Source: Micropruina sonneratiae (GTDB lineage Bacteria > Actinomycetota > Actinomycetes > Propionibacteriales > Propionibacteriaceae). Taken from it: a stretch of DNA of 64,000 nt. The notes under the pieces were generated by a model. It saw nothing but the letters and a program-made list of their open reading frames with translations. It had not been told where the DNA came from and ran no database searches. Location: contig NZ_JAPDHX010000002.1 in assembly GCF_025972045.1 (NCBI RefSeq), positions 310,001 to 374,000 of the forward strand. Reading direction: 5' to 3'. Position numbers and translations under genes: made by a program. Positions 48,212 through 61,355 of the stretch are shown here, in pieces. How positions within the stretch are numbered: the first letter of the stretch is position 1; each line of letters begins with the position of its first letter.

Positions 48212-48763
48212 TCACAAGCCCAATAAGTCTACCAACTCATCGACGGCCCTGCCCACTTCGTCGTTCACGACGACGTGGTCGAACTCGTCCGCGGCGGCCA
48301 GTTCGGCCCGCGCGGTGACCAGCCGGCGCTCGCGCTGCTCGGCTGTCTCGGTGCCGCGACCGACCAGCCTGGCAACCAGTTCGTCCCAGTCGGGCGGCGC
48401 GATGAAGACCAGTCGTGCCTGCGGCAGCTTCGCCTTCACCTGCCTCGCGCCCTGCAGGTCGATCTCGAGAATCACCCGCTCGCCGCGGGCCAGGGCGTCC
48501 AGCACCGGCGCGGACGGCGTCCCGTAGCGGTCCCGGCCGTGGACCACCGCCCACTCCAGCAGTCCGTCGGAGGTTTCGAGTTCGTCGAAGGCGGCCGACG
48601 AGACGAACCAGTAGTGTTCGCCGTCTACCTCACCCGGACGCGGTGGCCGGGTCGTCGCCGATACCGACACCCACACCGCCGGGTGCCGCGCCTTCAACGC
48701 CCGGACGACGGTGCCCTTCCCGACGGCCGTAGGGCCGGAGATGACTGTGACGTCACCGCTCAC
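48212..48763 (-). CDS. gmk: Guanylate kinase
   Basis: This 183-aa enzyme phosphorylates GMP to GDP. The P-loop GPTAVGKGT is at residues ~10-18, [22 protein letters not shown] is the GMP-binding segment, and [11 protein letters not shown] and the [16 protein letters not shown] lid follow. ATG 48763 overlaps the mihF stop by 11 bases, so the two are coupled. Confidence 0.97.
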   Translation of the reverse strand: MSGDVTVISGPTAVGKGTVVRALKARHPAVWVSVSATTRPPRPGEVDGEHYWFVSSAAFDELETSDGLLEWAVVHGRDRYGTPSAPVLDALARGERVILEIDLQGARQVKAKLPQARLVFIAPPDWDELVARLVGRGTETAEQRERRLVTARAELAAADEFDHVVVNDEVGRAVDELVDLLGL

Positions 48764-49070
48764 CGAACTCGGCCTTCAGGCCGGCAAGCTGGTGCCGCCC
48801 CAGTCCGCGGATGCGCCGGTTGGCGGCGATGTCGTAGCGCTCCATGACCAGGCCCGCCCGCTTGTCGCCGACCCGGGGCAACGCCTTCAACAGGTCGATC
48901 ACCTTGACGTGTGCCAGAACCTCGTCGTCGCCGGCCTGGTCGAGCGCCTGGGCCAGCGTCAACTCTCCCGAGCGCACCCGGGCCTTGAGTGCGGCCCGCG
49001 CCCGACGCGCCTCGGTGGCCGCGGCCCGAGCGGCCTGCAGTTGCTCCGTCGTCAGTTGGGGTATCGCCAC
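48753..49070 (-). CDS. mihF: Integration host factor, actinobacterial type (mIHF)
   Basis: This 105-aa nucleoid protein bends DNA and was first found as the host factor for phage L5 integration. The N-terminal helix (LTTEQLQAARAAATEARRARAALK) and the H2TH-like LLKALPRVGDKRAGLVMERYDIAANRRIRGLG segment are diagnostic. GTG 49070 has GGAGGTC just upstream; the longer frame to 49109 lacks a ribosome site. It precedes gmk-rpoZ, its usual place. Confidence 0.95.
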   Translation of the reverse strand: MAIPQLTTEQLQAARAAATEARRARAALKARVRSGELTLAQALDQAGDDEVLAHVKVIDLLKALPRVGDKRAGLVMERYDIAANRRIRGLGRHQLAGLKAEFGER

Positions 49071-49109
49071 GGTGACCTCCGGACCGCTCGTCCTGCGTTG
49101 GATTGCCAC

Positions 49110-49138
49110 AATTTACAAGGCGAACGGGGTGCTGAAAA
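49110..49138 (-). promoter_or_regulatory. Promoter of the mihF-gmk-rpoZ-coaBC-metK unit
   Basis: On the minus strand TTTTCA (49133-49138), a 17-base spacer and TAAATT (49110-49115) form a plausible promoter in an unusually AT-rich stretch of the 96-base gap between pyrF and mihF. Confidence 0.5.
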
Positions 49139-49166
49139 CCCTTGCGAAGGGGCAGTTCGGTGGCTT

Positions 49167-49985
49167 TCACCGGGTGGCGAGCAGAGTGTCGACCCGGCCG
49201 TGCAAGGCCGCGGCGTCCGGCCCGGCGGCGAGCACCTCACGGCTGGCTGCGGGCAGCACGTGCGCCACCGCGTCCCTGAACAGTCCCGGCAGGTTGGCCA
49301 CCCGGCCGCCCTGGGCGCCGATGCCCGGCACCAGGATGGAGCCGTTGAACTCGCTCGGGTCGCAGCCCAGGTCGGCGTGGGTCGCCCCGATCACGAGACC
49401 GATGGCGTGCTGCCCCGACTCGTCGTTGGCGCGCCGCGCTGCGTCGATGATTTGCTGTGCCACCGCTGCCGCGTCTTCGCCACCGGACGCCAGCTGCACC
49501 TGCCCGCCCTCGGGGTTCGACGTTCGGGCCAGCACGTAGACGCCGCGGCCGTAGCGGTGGGCACGGTCGAAGGCCGGCTGCAGCGAGCCGAAGCCCAGGT
49601 AGGGCGAGACGGTGATCGCGTCCGCCGCCAGCGGCGCCCCGTCGACCAGGTAGGCGTCGGCATAGGCCTGCATCGTCGAGCCGATGTCGCCGCGCTTCAC
49701 GTCGAGCAGGCTGAGCGCCCCCACCGCGGCGATGTCGCCGAGCACCCGTTCGAGCACGGCGATGCCCGCCGACCCGAACGCCTCGAAGAAGGCCGACTGC
49801 GGCTTGAACACTGCCACCCGTTCACCGAGCACCTCGACCACCCGACGGGTCAGCGTCTCGGCGCCGGCGGCATCCACGCTCAGACCCCAGGCCGTCAGCA
49901 GGGACGGGTGCGGATCGAGGCCGACGCAGAACGCCCCCCGCGCCTGCGTCACCCGCCGCAACCGTTCCGCGTAGCCGTCGATCAT
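49167..49985 (-). CDS. pyrF: Orotidine 5'-phosphate decarboxylase
   Basis: This 272-aa enzyme of the longer type found in actinobacteria carries out the last step of UMP synthesis. It has FCVGLDPHPSLL, FKPQSAFFEAFG, and SLLDVKRGDIGSTMQAYADAYL with the catalytic Lys-Asp array. AITVSPYLGFGSL and LVPGIGAQGG (phosphate loop) follow. The ATG overlaps the pyrD stop by four bases (ATGA). Confidence 0.97.
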   Translation of the reverse strand: MIDGYAERLRRVTQARGAFCVGLDPHPSLLTAWGLSVDAAGAETLTRRVVEVLGERVAVFKPQSAFFEAFGSAGIAVLERVLGDIAAVGALSLLDVKRGDIGSTMQAYADAYLVDGAPLAADAITVSPYLGFGSLQPAFDRAHRYGRGVYVLARTSNPEGGQVQLASGGEDAAAVAQQIIDAARRANDESGQHAIGLVIGATHADLGCDPSEFNGSILVPGIGAQGGRVANLPGLFRDAVAHVLPAASREVLAAGPDAAALHGRVDTLLATR

Positions 49986-51048
49986 GCGGTCCTCCTGGTC
50001 AGGGCGTTGATCCGGGCCGCGAGCGCGGGGCCAGAGTAGACGAATCCGGTGTAGAGCTGCACCAGCGCTGCGCCGAGGTCGAACATCGCCTCGGCGTCCG
50101 CCGAGGTCATGATCCCACCGGCGCCGATGACCGGCAGGTCGACGTGCCGGGTCAGGTAGCCGACGACCTCGCGGGCGCGCCGGGTCAGCGGCGCGCCGGA
50201 CAGTCCGCCGGCCTGTTCGGCCAGCACCAGGTCGGCCGGGTCGACGCCGTCCCGGGCAAGCGTCGTGTTGGTCGCGATCAGCCCGGCGGCGCCCGCGTCC
50301 ACGGCGGCGCCGACCACCTCGTCCAGTTGCGGATCGGTCAGATCGGGGGCGATCTTGACGAACAGCGGCGCACGGCCCGCCGCCCTGGCGACCAGTGCGG
50401 TCAGCAGCTCGACGAGCGCGCCGCCGTCCTGCAGGCTGCGCAGCCCGGGGGTGTTGGGGCTGGACACGTTGACCGCCACATAGTCGGCGTGCGGCAGCAC
50501 CACGGACAGCGAGGTGAGGTAGTCGTCCACGGCGTCCTGCACCGGTACCACCTTGGTCTTGCCGATCGAGATGCCGATCGGGATGCCCGCCCCGTCGCCG
50601 CCGCGGTAGACCCCCAGCAGCGACAGTTCGTGGTGCAGCCGGGCCGCGCCGGCGTTGTTGAAACCCATCCGGTTGACCAGCGCGCCCGAGCGCCGCAGCC
50701 GGAACACCCGCGGCTTATCGTTGCCGGGCTGGGCCTGGGCGGTGACGGTGCCGAGTTCGGCGAAGCCGAAACCGAGTGCCTGCCAGGCCAGTGCGGCACG
50801 GCCGTCCTTGTCCATGCCGGCGGCCAGCCCGACCCGTCCCGGGAACGGTATGCCGGCGACGGTGACCGGGGCGCCACGACTGCCGGCCAGCAGCCGGGTG
50901 GCCGCGACCACCCCCGGCGAGCGGCTGAACCGGGCCAGGTTGGCGATCATCGCCTCGTGCACGGCCTCGGGATCGCCGTGGTACGAACCGAACAGCAGCG
51001 GGCGAAGGATCGCCCGGTAGCCGGCGTCGACCAGGCCCACCCGCGGGT

Positions 51049-51052
<4 letters not shown>
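49982..51052 (-). CDS. pyrD: Dihydroorotate dehydrogenase (quinone), class 2
   Basis: This 356-aa FMN enzyme oxidises dihydroorotate and passes electrons to quinone at the membrane. The N-terminal helical extension of class 2 enzymes ([25 protein letters not shown]) docks to the membrane. [41 protein letters not shown] (catalytic Ser) and [14 protein letters not shown] follow. ATG 51052 overlaps the carB stop (ATGA). The frame runs on far upstream only as a shadow of carB. Confidence 0.96.
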
Positions 51053-54380
<3,328 letters not shown>

Positions 54381-54381
<1 letters not shown>

Positions 54382-55580
54382 CAGTTCTCCTGCTCGGGGC
54401 TGGGGTGGACGTCGTCGACCGGCGCGGCGCGCCCCTCGCGGCGGCGCTGCATGACCTCGACGAACCTGTCGAACAGGTACGCCGAGTCGTGCGGGCCGGC
54501 GGCCGCCTCGGGGTGGTACTGCACCGAGAACGCGAGCAGGTTGTCCTCGTCGTCGGTCAGTTCCAGCCCCTCCACGACGTCGTCGTTGAGGCAGATGTGG
54601 CTCACCCGCGCATTGCCCCAGCGGGTGGCCGTGGCGGCGTCCAGCGGGGCGTCGACGGCGAAGCCGTGGTTCTGGGCGGTGATCTCGACCCTGCCGGTGC
54701 GCAGGTCCTTGACCGGCTGGTTGATGCCCCGGTGGCCGTACTTCAGCTTGTAGGTGCCGAAGCCGAGGGCGCGGCCGAACAGCTGGTTGCCGAAGCAGAT
54801 GCCGAAGTACGGGATGCCCTCGTCGAGGACGCCCTGCAGCAGCTGCACCGGGGCGTCCGCCGTGGCGGGATCGCCGGGACCGTTGGAGAAGAACACCCCG
54901 TCGGGGGCCAGTTCGCGGACCTGGTCGATGCCGGCCGTTGCAGGCAGCACGTGCACCTCGATGCCGCGCTGGGCCATCCGGGTCGGTGTCATGTCCTTGA
55001 TGCCGAGGTCGATGGCGGCGACGGTGAAGCGCTTCTCCCCCACAGGCTCGACGACCTCCTCGACCTCGACGGTGACGTCGGCGATCAAGTCGGAGCCTGC
55101 CATCACCGGGGCCTGCAGCACCTTGGCCAGCAGCTTGCCCGGGTCGAGTTCCTCGGTGGAGATGCCGACCCGCATCGCACCCCGCTCACGCAGGTGCCTG
55201 GTCAGCGCCCGGGTGTCCAGCTCGGCGATGCCGACCACGCCCTGGTTACGCAATTCGTCGTCCAGCGAGCGGTTCGAGCGCCAGTTGGAGCGGACCCGGG
55301 ACAGGTCCCGCACGACGTAGCCGGCGACCCAGATGCGGGCCGACTCGTCGTCCTCGTCGTTCCAGCCGGTGTTGCCGATGTGCGGGGCGGTGGCGACGAC
55401 GACCTGGCGGTGGTAGCTGGGGTCGGTGAGCGTCTCCTGGTAGCCGGACATGCCGGTGGAGAAGACCGCTTCGCCGAAGGTCTCGCCGGTGGCCCCGAAG
55501 GACACGCCGCGGAAGGATCGCCCATCTTCGAGGACCAACAACGCCGGAGTCTGTTCGTGATCGAAGAAGCCTGAGGGCAT
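54381..55580 (-). CDS. carA: Carbamoyl-phosphate synthase small subunit
   Basis: This 399-aa glutamine amidotransferase feeds ammonia to CarB. The N-terminal domain has [11 protein letters not shown] and [18 protein letters not shown]. The class I amidotransferase half has [26 protein letters not shown] (nucleophile Cys) and [14 protein letters not shown] (His, Glu). GGAAAGGAC precedes ATG 55580. It is now the first gene of the carA-carB-pyrD-pyrF operon; the usual pyrR, pyrB and pyrC upstream are missing. Confidence 0.98.
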
Positions 55581-55995
55581 GGGCGTCCTTTCCCCACCTG
55601 GGCGGGATCAAACTTCGCCGAGACTATCAAGGACGCCGGACTGCTCCGACCACCGACAGGTTGTGGACGACCCCCTCCGGGCGCTCGCCCAACTACCGAG
55701 CGCTCGCGAAGGTTGGCGGTGGGCTCTAGGGCACAAGCCCGATCAGCTACCGGCGTTATGGCCCACCAACAGCCAGCACAGACGGGCCGGGCATCGCTGT
55801 CGCTCAGGCCGCAAGCAGTGTGGAGGAACCCATAGATCGAGGTAGTGCGACATAGTTATCCGCCACCGACCGAAAGCGCAACAGCGTTATCCGGCAGAAC
55901 GCCCCTCGGTGGATTCCAGCGGCGTGAGCAAGTCGAGCACGGTTCGCGTTCTCTATTGCTGTCGGGCTTCGGGAGCGACCTTCGTTCAAGCTCGT
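55581..55995. other. Intergenic region between carA and nhaA
   Basis: This 415-bp stretch has no convincing gene. On the minus strand a -10-like GATAGT lies near 55622-55627, about 45 bases before the carA start, and may be its promoter. From about 55820 onward base composition shifts toward A/T, matching nhaA, so the left border of the acquired nhaA-BCCT segment probably lies here. No PyrR-type attenuator was recognised. Confidence 0.4.
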
Positions 55996-57249
55996 CTACT
56001 CGATAGTCTCGGTGTCGGCATCGGGCAAGCCGTCGTCGTTCATGTCGCGGCGTCGGGTCTTGCGCGCATCCCATCGAAGCAGGGTCGCGGCGAGGATCGC
56101 GGCCAGGGCGGTGGCGATGAGGATCGCGATCTTCGCCCCGTCGGTGTGCTCGGTGTCGGGGAAGGACAGTTCCGCGATGAGGAGGGAGACAGTGAACCCG
56201 ATCCCGGCGAGGAACCCGACCGGGAGCAGGTCACGCAGTCCGGTCGCGTCGGGCAACCGCAGCGGAGTGAGCTTTGTCACCAGCGCGGTCGTTCCGAGCA
56301 CCCCGACGAGTTTGCCCAGAACCAGGGCGATCACGATCGCGAGAACGACAGGCTGGGCAAGTATCCCTTCCGGGCCATCACCGTCCAGGAGGGATACCCC
56401 AGAGGAGAAGAACGCGAAGACCGGAAGCGCGACCCCGCTGGAGAAGGGGCGGATCGTCTCATCGAAGCGATGAGTGCGCGGTCCCTCATCCAGGTGGATG
56501 GGGCGGGCAGGGACGGTGAATCCGAGGAGCACCCCGGCGATGGTGGCGTGGACACCGGAGGCGTGCATGAACCCCCACGCGATGACCGCGACCGGAACGA
56601 GAAGCCACCACCGGGTGCGCCGCATCCGTACCAGCACCGCATACACCGCCACTGCCGCAAGCGAAGCGGCCAGGGCGAGAGCGTCGATGGTGCCGGTGTA
56701 GAACACGGCGATCACGATGATCGCGAGCAGGTCATCGACGACGGCGAGCGTGAGCAGGAACGTCCGCAACGCCTTCGGCAGGCCCCGCCCGAAGATCGCC
56801 AGCACCGCCAACGCGAATGCGATATCCGTCGCCGTGGGGATCGCCCACCCGTGCAGGGCCTCGGTATCGCCGGTGGTGAGGATCACCACGGTGAACAAGA
56901 TCGCGGGGGTCGCCATGCCGCCCACTGCCGCGAACACCGGGACGGCAGCCTCACGCGGGTTGCGCAGGCTCCCGGCAACGATCTCGTGCTTCAGCTCGAC
57001 CCCGACGACGAAAAAGAACACGGCCAACAGCCCATCCGCTGCCCACGCCGACACGCTCAGATTCAGGTGCAGGGCTTCGGGGCCGAACGTGAGGCCCGAC
57101 AGGGCGGTATAGCTTTCATGCCAGGGCGAGTTCGCCGATGCGAGCGCGAGAGCTGCGGCGACCAGCAGCAGCATGCCGCTGACGGTTTCGGTGGTCACCC
57201 ACCGCCGGTAGCGGGCACGAGCGGAACGGACGCGGTCCAGGCGAGTCAT
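55996..57249 (-). CDS. nhaA: Na+/H+ antiporter NhaA
   Basis: This 417-aa, 12-helix membrane protein exports Na+ in exchange for protons and guards against salt and alkaline stress. The paired aspartates of the ion site are in LAVVDDLLAIIVIA. FFFVVGVELKHEIV and GWAIPTATDIAFALAVL are also diagnostic. ATG 57249 has AAGGAGA upstream; the longer frame to 57324 crosses a hairpin. It lies downstream of, and co-directional with, a BCCT transporter. Its codon use is visibly less GC-extreme than that of carA, suggesting acquisition together. Confidence 0.95.
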   Translation of the reverse strand: MTRLDRVRSARARYRRWVTTETVSGMLLLVAAALALASANSPWHESYTALSGLTFGPEALHLNLSVSAWAADGLLAVFFFVVGVELKHEIVAGSLRNPREAAVPVFAAVGGMATPAILFTVVILTTGDTEALHGWAIPTATDIAFALAVLAIFGRGLPKALRTFLLTLAVVDDLLAIIVIAVFYTGTIDALALAASLAAVAVYAVLVRMRRTRWWLLVPVAVIAWGFMHASGVHATIAGVLLGFTVPARPIHLDEGPRTHRFDETIRPFSSGVALPVFAFFSSGVSLLDGDGPEGILAQPVVLAIVIALVLGKLVGVLGTTALVTKLTPLRLPDATGLRDLLPVGFLAGIGFTVSLLIAELSFPDTEHTDGAKIAILIATALAAILAATLLRWDARKTRRRDMNDDGLPDADTETIE

Positions 57250-57334
57250 CGGTCTCCTTCGGTCGTTCCCCGAGGGCTGGATATGCCAACGAGGGTGTCG
57301 CCCAGGCTTCCCGACGCGCCACACCTGAGTTCAC

Positions 57335-57370
57335 CCGCCCCGTTCTCACAGCGCTGTGAGAACGGGGCGG
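57335..57370. terminator. 18-bp perfect hairpin between BCCT gene and nhaA
   Basis: CCGCCCCGTTCTCACAGC is directly followed by its exact complement, giving a 36-base palindrome. It lies 23 bases after the BCCT stop on the minus strand and upstream of nhaA, so it should end the transporter transcript and separate the two genes. Confidence 0.75.
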
Positions 57371-57393
57371 TGAGGACGGCCGCGAGTGTGGCG

Positions 57394-59379
57394 TTACTCT
57401 GCCGTCTTCTCGGGCGGTGTGTCATGGTGGTTGTCGCGGTGGCCGCGCCGGTTCTCTCCCACGGTGAGCGAGGCATCTCCGGATGCGGTGTGGTCCGGGT
57501 TGTCTGGACCCTTGGGCTGGATGCGGCCTGGTTCGAGGGTGCGGGTCACGTCCTCGGCCGAGACGATTGGCATCTGACCGGTGGCTGTCTCGTACCATTC
57601 CGTCAAGGCGGGGTCTTCGCTGTCGATCCCGGCGCCCGCTCCTTCGTCGGCGGCTACCTCGGTGGCTCCGAACACGAAATCGTCTCCGTGGTCGGTAATG
57701 CCTCGGCGGACGCCCTGGGCGATCGCGGCTCGCGCATACCGGTGGCGGAGCATGTAAGGGTCGGTGCGGAGTTCTTTCGCCCAGGAGATCATGATCCCGA
57801 CAACGACGATCGCGAACGGCAGTGCGGAGACGACCATGATCGATTGCAGACCCGACAGTGCCGTTTCCCCACCGGCAAGGAGCAGCGCGAGGGCTGCCGC
57901 TCCGAGCAGGATGCCCCAGGTGATCGTGACCCAGGTGGTCGGTTCGGGCTTGCCGCGCTGACTCATCGAGCCCATCACGATCGCCGCGGAGTCCGCGGAG
58001 GTCACGAAGAACAGCACGATCGAGATCATCGCGAACACTGACAGGATCGCCCCGAACGGGAGGTGCTCGAATACGGCGAACAGAATCGCTTCGGATGACC
58101 CGGCATCGCTGATCCCGAGTCCTTGGGACTCGAAGAGCATTGTGGTGCCGCCCATGATCCCGAACCAGATGATGCACACCACTGACGGGACCACGATCAC
58201 GACGGTGACGAACTCCCGTAGTGTCCGGCCGCGTGAGATCTTCGCGATGAACATCCCCACGAAGGGTGTCCAGGAGATCCACCACGCCCAGTAGTAGTTC
58301 GTCCACGACGACATGAATGCTGCCGCATCCTCACCCTGTCCCGGGTTGCGCATCAGCATCGTCCACAAGTCCCCGAAGAACGCCGCCACGCTTGCGGGAA
58401 TCATGTCGAGCAGGAACAGGGTGGGACCGGCGATGAAGATGAACAGGCCGATGACCGCGGCGATGACCATGTTGATGTTCGACAGGGCGCGGATGCCGCG
58501 CTTGATCCCTGACACCGCAGACAGTACGAACGCGACCGTCAGAACGGTCACGATGACGATCAGTCCCGTGTTGCCGAGCGGTCCGATGCCGGAGACGTAT
58601 TCCACGCCGCTGGCGATCTGCAACGCTCCCATGCCGAGGGTCACCCCGGTGCCGAACAGGGTCACGATGATCGCGAACACGTCGATCACCGCGCCGATCC
58701 ACCCTTCGGTGCGTTCACCGAAGATGGGGCGGAAGATTGCCGAGATCAGTGGGGCACGGCCCCGCCGGTACGCGGCATACGCGATGGCACCGCCGACGAG
58801 GGCGTAGAACGCCCACGCCATCGGCCCCCAATGCAGGATCGATTGCGCCAATGCATCGAGCATCGCATCGTTCGACCCGGCCTCGGAGGTGAACCCGTAG
58901 GGTACGTCGTTGAAGTACGCCAACGGTTCCGCTGGCCCCCAGAACAGGAGCCCTATCCCCATACCCGCGGAGAACAGCATCGCGATCCACGACACGGTCG
59001 AGAACTCCGGCGTCTCGTTATCGGCCCCGAGGCGGATGCCGCCCGTTCTGCCGTAACCGACGACGAACATGAACACGATCGTGAGGACCGCGAGTAACGA
59101 GAACAACCAGCCGAAGTTTTCCGTCACCCACCCCAGCGATGCTGTCCCGGCTGCGCTGATGCTGTCGGGAGCGAGGAACCCCCACAGCACCACCGCGAGG
59201 ACCGCGACTCCGGCGATGCCGAACACCGCCCAGTTCGTCCCGAACTTGCGGGGCGTGTCCTCCACACCGATCCCGGGGATCAACGCAGGGTGCGTCACTT
59301 CCCGCAGAATCTTCCTCGGTGTCGCACGGTTCACAGAGCCCTGCTTCGCGCCGCTGGATCGTTCATCACTGATCGTCAT
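57394..59379 (-). CDS. BCCT-family betaine/choline/carnitine transporter
   Basis: This 661-aa, 12-helix transporter imports compatible solutes such as glycine betaine, usually with Na+. Motifs are FSAGMGIGLLFWGPAEPLAYF (glycine-rich TM3 segment) and SSWTNYYWAWWISWTPFVGMFIAKISRGRTLREF, which includes the signature Trp box. The long hydrophilic C-terminal tail (~110 aa, acidic then His-rich) may sense osmolarity as in BetP-like proteins. GGAAAGG precedes ATG 59379. Next to NhaA it suggests a small salt-stress module gained by transfer. Confidence 0.95.
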   Translation of the reverse strand: MTISDERSSGAKQGSVNRATPRKILREVTHPALIPGIGVEDTPRKFGTNWAVFGIAGVAVLAVVLWGFLAPDSISAAGTASLGWVTENFGWLFSLLAVLTIVFMFVVGYGRTGGIRLGADNETPEFSTVSWIAMLFSAGMGIGLLFWGPAEPLAYFNDVPYGFTSEAGSNDAMLDALAQSILHWGPMAWAFYALVGGAIAYAAYRRGRAPLISAIFRPIFGERTEGWIGAVIDVFAIIVTLFGTGVTLGMGALQIASGVEYVSGIGPLGNTGLIVIVTVLTVAFVLSAVSGIKRGIRALSNINMVIAAVIGLFIFIAGPTLFLLDMIPASVAAFFGDLWTMLMRNPGQGEDAAAFMSSWTNYYWAWWISWTPFVGMFIAKISRGRTLREFVTVVIVVPSVVCIIWFGIMGGTTMLFESQGLGISDAGSSEAILFAVFEHLPFGAILSVFAMISIVLFFVTSADSAAIVMGSMSQRGKPEPTTWVTITWGILLGAAALALLLAGGETALSGLQSIMVVSALPFAIVVVGIMISWAKELRTDPYMLRHRYARAAIAQGVRRGITDHGDDFVFGATEVAADEGAGAGIDSEDPALTEWYETATGQMPIVSAEDVTRTLEPGRIQPKGPDNPDHTASGDASLTVGENRRGHRDNHHDTPPEKTAE

Positions 59380-59551
59380 CGTCGGCCTTTCCGCAGCACA
59401 CCCAGTCGCAGAAGCGCCGCTCGCGTAAAGAATCGGTCTTCTACGCTATCGGGTTCGGCGCGGTTCGCGCCTTAATGCTCGACACCGGGCACGTAGTTGG
59501 GCGAGTGGGGTGAGGCGGATGTGCCGATTGGGACGCCCGGGCGGGCCTCGC

Positions 59552-59557
59552 TACGCT
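59552..59557 (+). promoter_or_regulatory. TACGCT -10 box of the GNAT gene (leaderless)
   Basis: TACGCT is followed by six bases and ATG 59564, supporting that start over GTG 59510. Confidence 0.5.
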
Positions 59558-59563
59558 CGTTCG

Positions 59564-60589
59564 ATGACTTCTGACGGCACGACTGTTGTGACTATCCCCG
59601 AGCCGGACCCGTTGCCCGCCGGGGTGACGGCCCGGGAGGCGACCCGCGCCGACGTCCCGGCCCTGCTCGCCCTGCTGCAGGCAGAGGACCTGGCGGGCAC
59701 CGGTGAGACGTCCATGGTCGCCTCCGAGGTCGAGCACTGGTTCGACAGCGCCCGCTCCCGAGAGCGCGGCTTCACCCGGGTGTTCGAGCGCGACGGCGTC
59801 GGGGTGGGCGTGGCCCGGGTGTACCGCCACCTCGACGACAAGTACTGGGTGCAGGTGGCCGTCGACCGGACGCTGCCGGACGAGACGGTGGATGCCCTGT
59901 GGCGTTGCGGCCAGACCTGGACCGAGGCCACGGCACTGGCGATCGCGGACTCGTTCGACGTCGCGCGGCCCCGGCTCGATGCGTGGGTCAACGAGGGCGA
60001 CGCGCTCGGGCGCCGGCACCGCGAGGACGCCGGTTTCGAGCAGGTCCGTTCCTTCATCGAGATGCAGATCGACCTCGACGGCTATCAGGCTCCGGAGCCG
60101 AACCCGCTGGTGACGGTGCGTCCCCTGCGGATCGACTTCCCGGACAGCCCGGACCTGCGGTTGATGCACGAGCTGATCACCGAGTCGTTCCGGGACCATT
60201 TCGACTTCCACGAGCGCACCTTCGAGGAGTGGGCGAAGGGCCGGGCCGACGACCCGCTCGGCGACGCGACGCACTGGTACGTCGCCGAGGCGGACGGCGA
60301 GGTGGTCGGCGCGCTGATCGGCCACAACGCCTATACCGAGTCCGACAACGCCGGGTACATCGCGAACCTGGGAGTGCTGCGCGCCGGACGCGGCAAGGGT
60401 GTGGCCAAGGCGCTGCTGCACGCCAGTTTCGCGCGCTACGCGGCCGAGGGGCGGGACGCCGTCAAGCTGCACGTGGACGCCGACAGCCCCACCGGGGCCA
60501 CCCACCTCTATGAGGGCGTCGGGATGTACCGCCGGCTGGTGGGCTTCGACTTCTTCAAGTGGCCGCGAGGCAAGGGCGAAGAGGACTGA
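59564..60589 (+). CDS. GNAT acetyltransferase with two tandem GNAT domains
   Basis: This 341-aa protein has two GNAT-like halves. The N-terminal half (~20-165) is degenerate. The C-terminal half (~180-335) has the acetyl-CoA motif VLRAGRGKGVAKALL (with the R-G-x-G-x-A loop) and GATHLYEGVGM. The two-domain layout recalls mycothiol synthase and related actinobacterial enzymes, but the key features of MshD are not certain, so no substrate is named. It stands alone on the + strand between the BCCT gene and nusB. Confidence 0.85.
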   Translation: MTSDGTTVVTIPEPDPLPAGVTAREATRADVPALLALLQAEDLAGTGETSMVASEVEHWFDSARSRERGFTRVFERDGVGVGVARVYRHLDDKYWVQVAVDRTLPDETVDALWRCGQTWTEATALAIADSFDVARPRLDAWVNEGDALGRRHREDAGFEQVRSFIEMQIDLDGYQAPEPNPLVTVRPLRIDFPDSPDLRLMHELITESFRDHFDFHERTFEEWAKGRADDPLGDATHWYVAEADGEVVGALIGHNAYTESDNAGYIANLGVLRAGRGKGVAKALLHASFARYAAEGRDAVKLHVDADSPTGATHLYEGVGMYRRLVGFDFFKWPRGKGEED

Positions 60590-60716
60590 CGCGCAGGGGC
60601 CGCCACGGCGTCCGTTCCTCAGGGAGTTCGTGACTGGCGCGGTGTTTGGGCGGCGTTCTGGGGCGGTGTCTGGCCGACCCCGGGGGGCGCGTCCTGGGGC
60701 GTCCTGGGGTCGGGCG

Positions 60717-60814
60717 TTCTCATCAACGCCGACCATTGGCGGGAACGCCGACTGTTCTCGTGTTGCAACGCGAGAGTAGGCGGGTTTGTGGCGAGTAGTC
60801 GGCGTTGCAGAGAA
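60717..60814. repeat. ~100-bp inverted-repeat element, copy 2
   Basis: Outer arms TTCTCATCAACGCCGAC (60717-60733) and GTCGGCGTTGCAGAGAA (60798-60814) pair at 15 of 17 bases. A central TCTCG (60756-60760)/CGAGA (60771-60775) hairpin lies inside. The outer arm matches copy 1 at 44663 in TTCTCA(G/T)CAACGCC, and both have a nested central hairpin, so they are one family. It lies between the convergent GNAT and nusB genes. Confidence 0.7.
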
Positions 60815-60835
60815 GGGACGACCCCCGCGGCAGGC

Positions 60836-61348
60836 TCAGGCCGAGGGTGCCAGCCGGTCCCTGGCCCGGGCCAGCAGGCCGTTGAGGAAGCCCGCCGAAT
60901 CGTCGGTGGAGAGTTCCTGCGCCAACTGCACCGCCTGCTGCAGGACCACCTCGGCGGAGGTGCTGCCCTCCAGCAGCTCGTAGACGGCGATCCGGGCCAG
61001 CACCCGGTCGACCCGCGGCATCCGCTCCAACGTCCAGTCGGCTGCCAGGCACTCGCTGATCACCGGGTCGATCTCGGCCTGCCTGTCGGCGACCCCGATG
61101 ACCAGGTCGGCGGTGAACGGCCGCACCGGCGGATCGGCCTCGGCGCTGTGCACCGCCAACGACTCCCGCGCCGGGACGCCGCGCAGGTCGGCCTCGAACA
61201 GGATGTCGAGGGCGCGCTTGCGGGCCTTGGTCCGCACCGAGCCGCGTGCCGGGGCGTCGGCCGGACGGGTCTCGACCAGTTCGGCGATGGTGCCGTCTGG
61301 GGTGGTGATCCGCTTGCGCGGCGTGGGCGCCGCAGCAGGAGAGGTCAT
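60836..61348 (-). CDS. nusB: Transcription antitermination factor NusB
   Basis: This 170-aa helical protein joins NusE on rRNA boxA to prevent premature termination. After a ~45-residue polar leader the NusB fold starts with TKARKRALDILFEADLRG. It continues with DPVISECLAADWTLERMPRVDRVLARIAVYELL and ends with AVQLAQELSTDDSAGFLNGLLARA, all family hallmarks. ATG 61348 lies eight bases downstream of the efp stop. In many actinobacteria pyrR-pyrB-pyrC follow nusB; here they do not. Confidence 0.95.
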   Translation of the reverse strand: MTSPAAAPTPRKRITTPDGTIAELVETRPADAPARGSVRTKARKRALDILFEADLRGVPARESLAVHSAEADPPVRPFTADLVIGVADRQAEIDPVISECLAADWTLERMPRVDRVLARIAVYELLEGSTSAEVVLQQAVQLAQELSTDDSAGFLNGLLARARDRLAPSA

Positions 61349-61355
61349 CGGGCGG

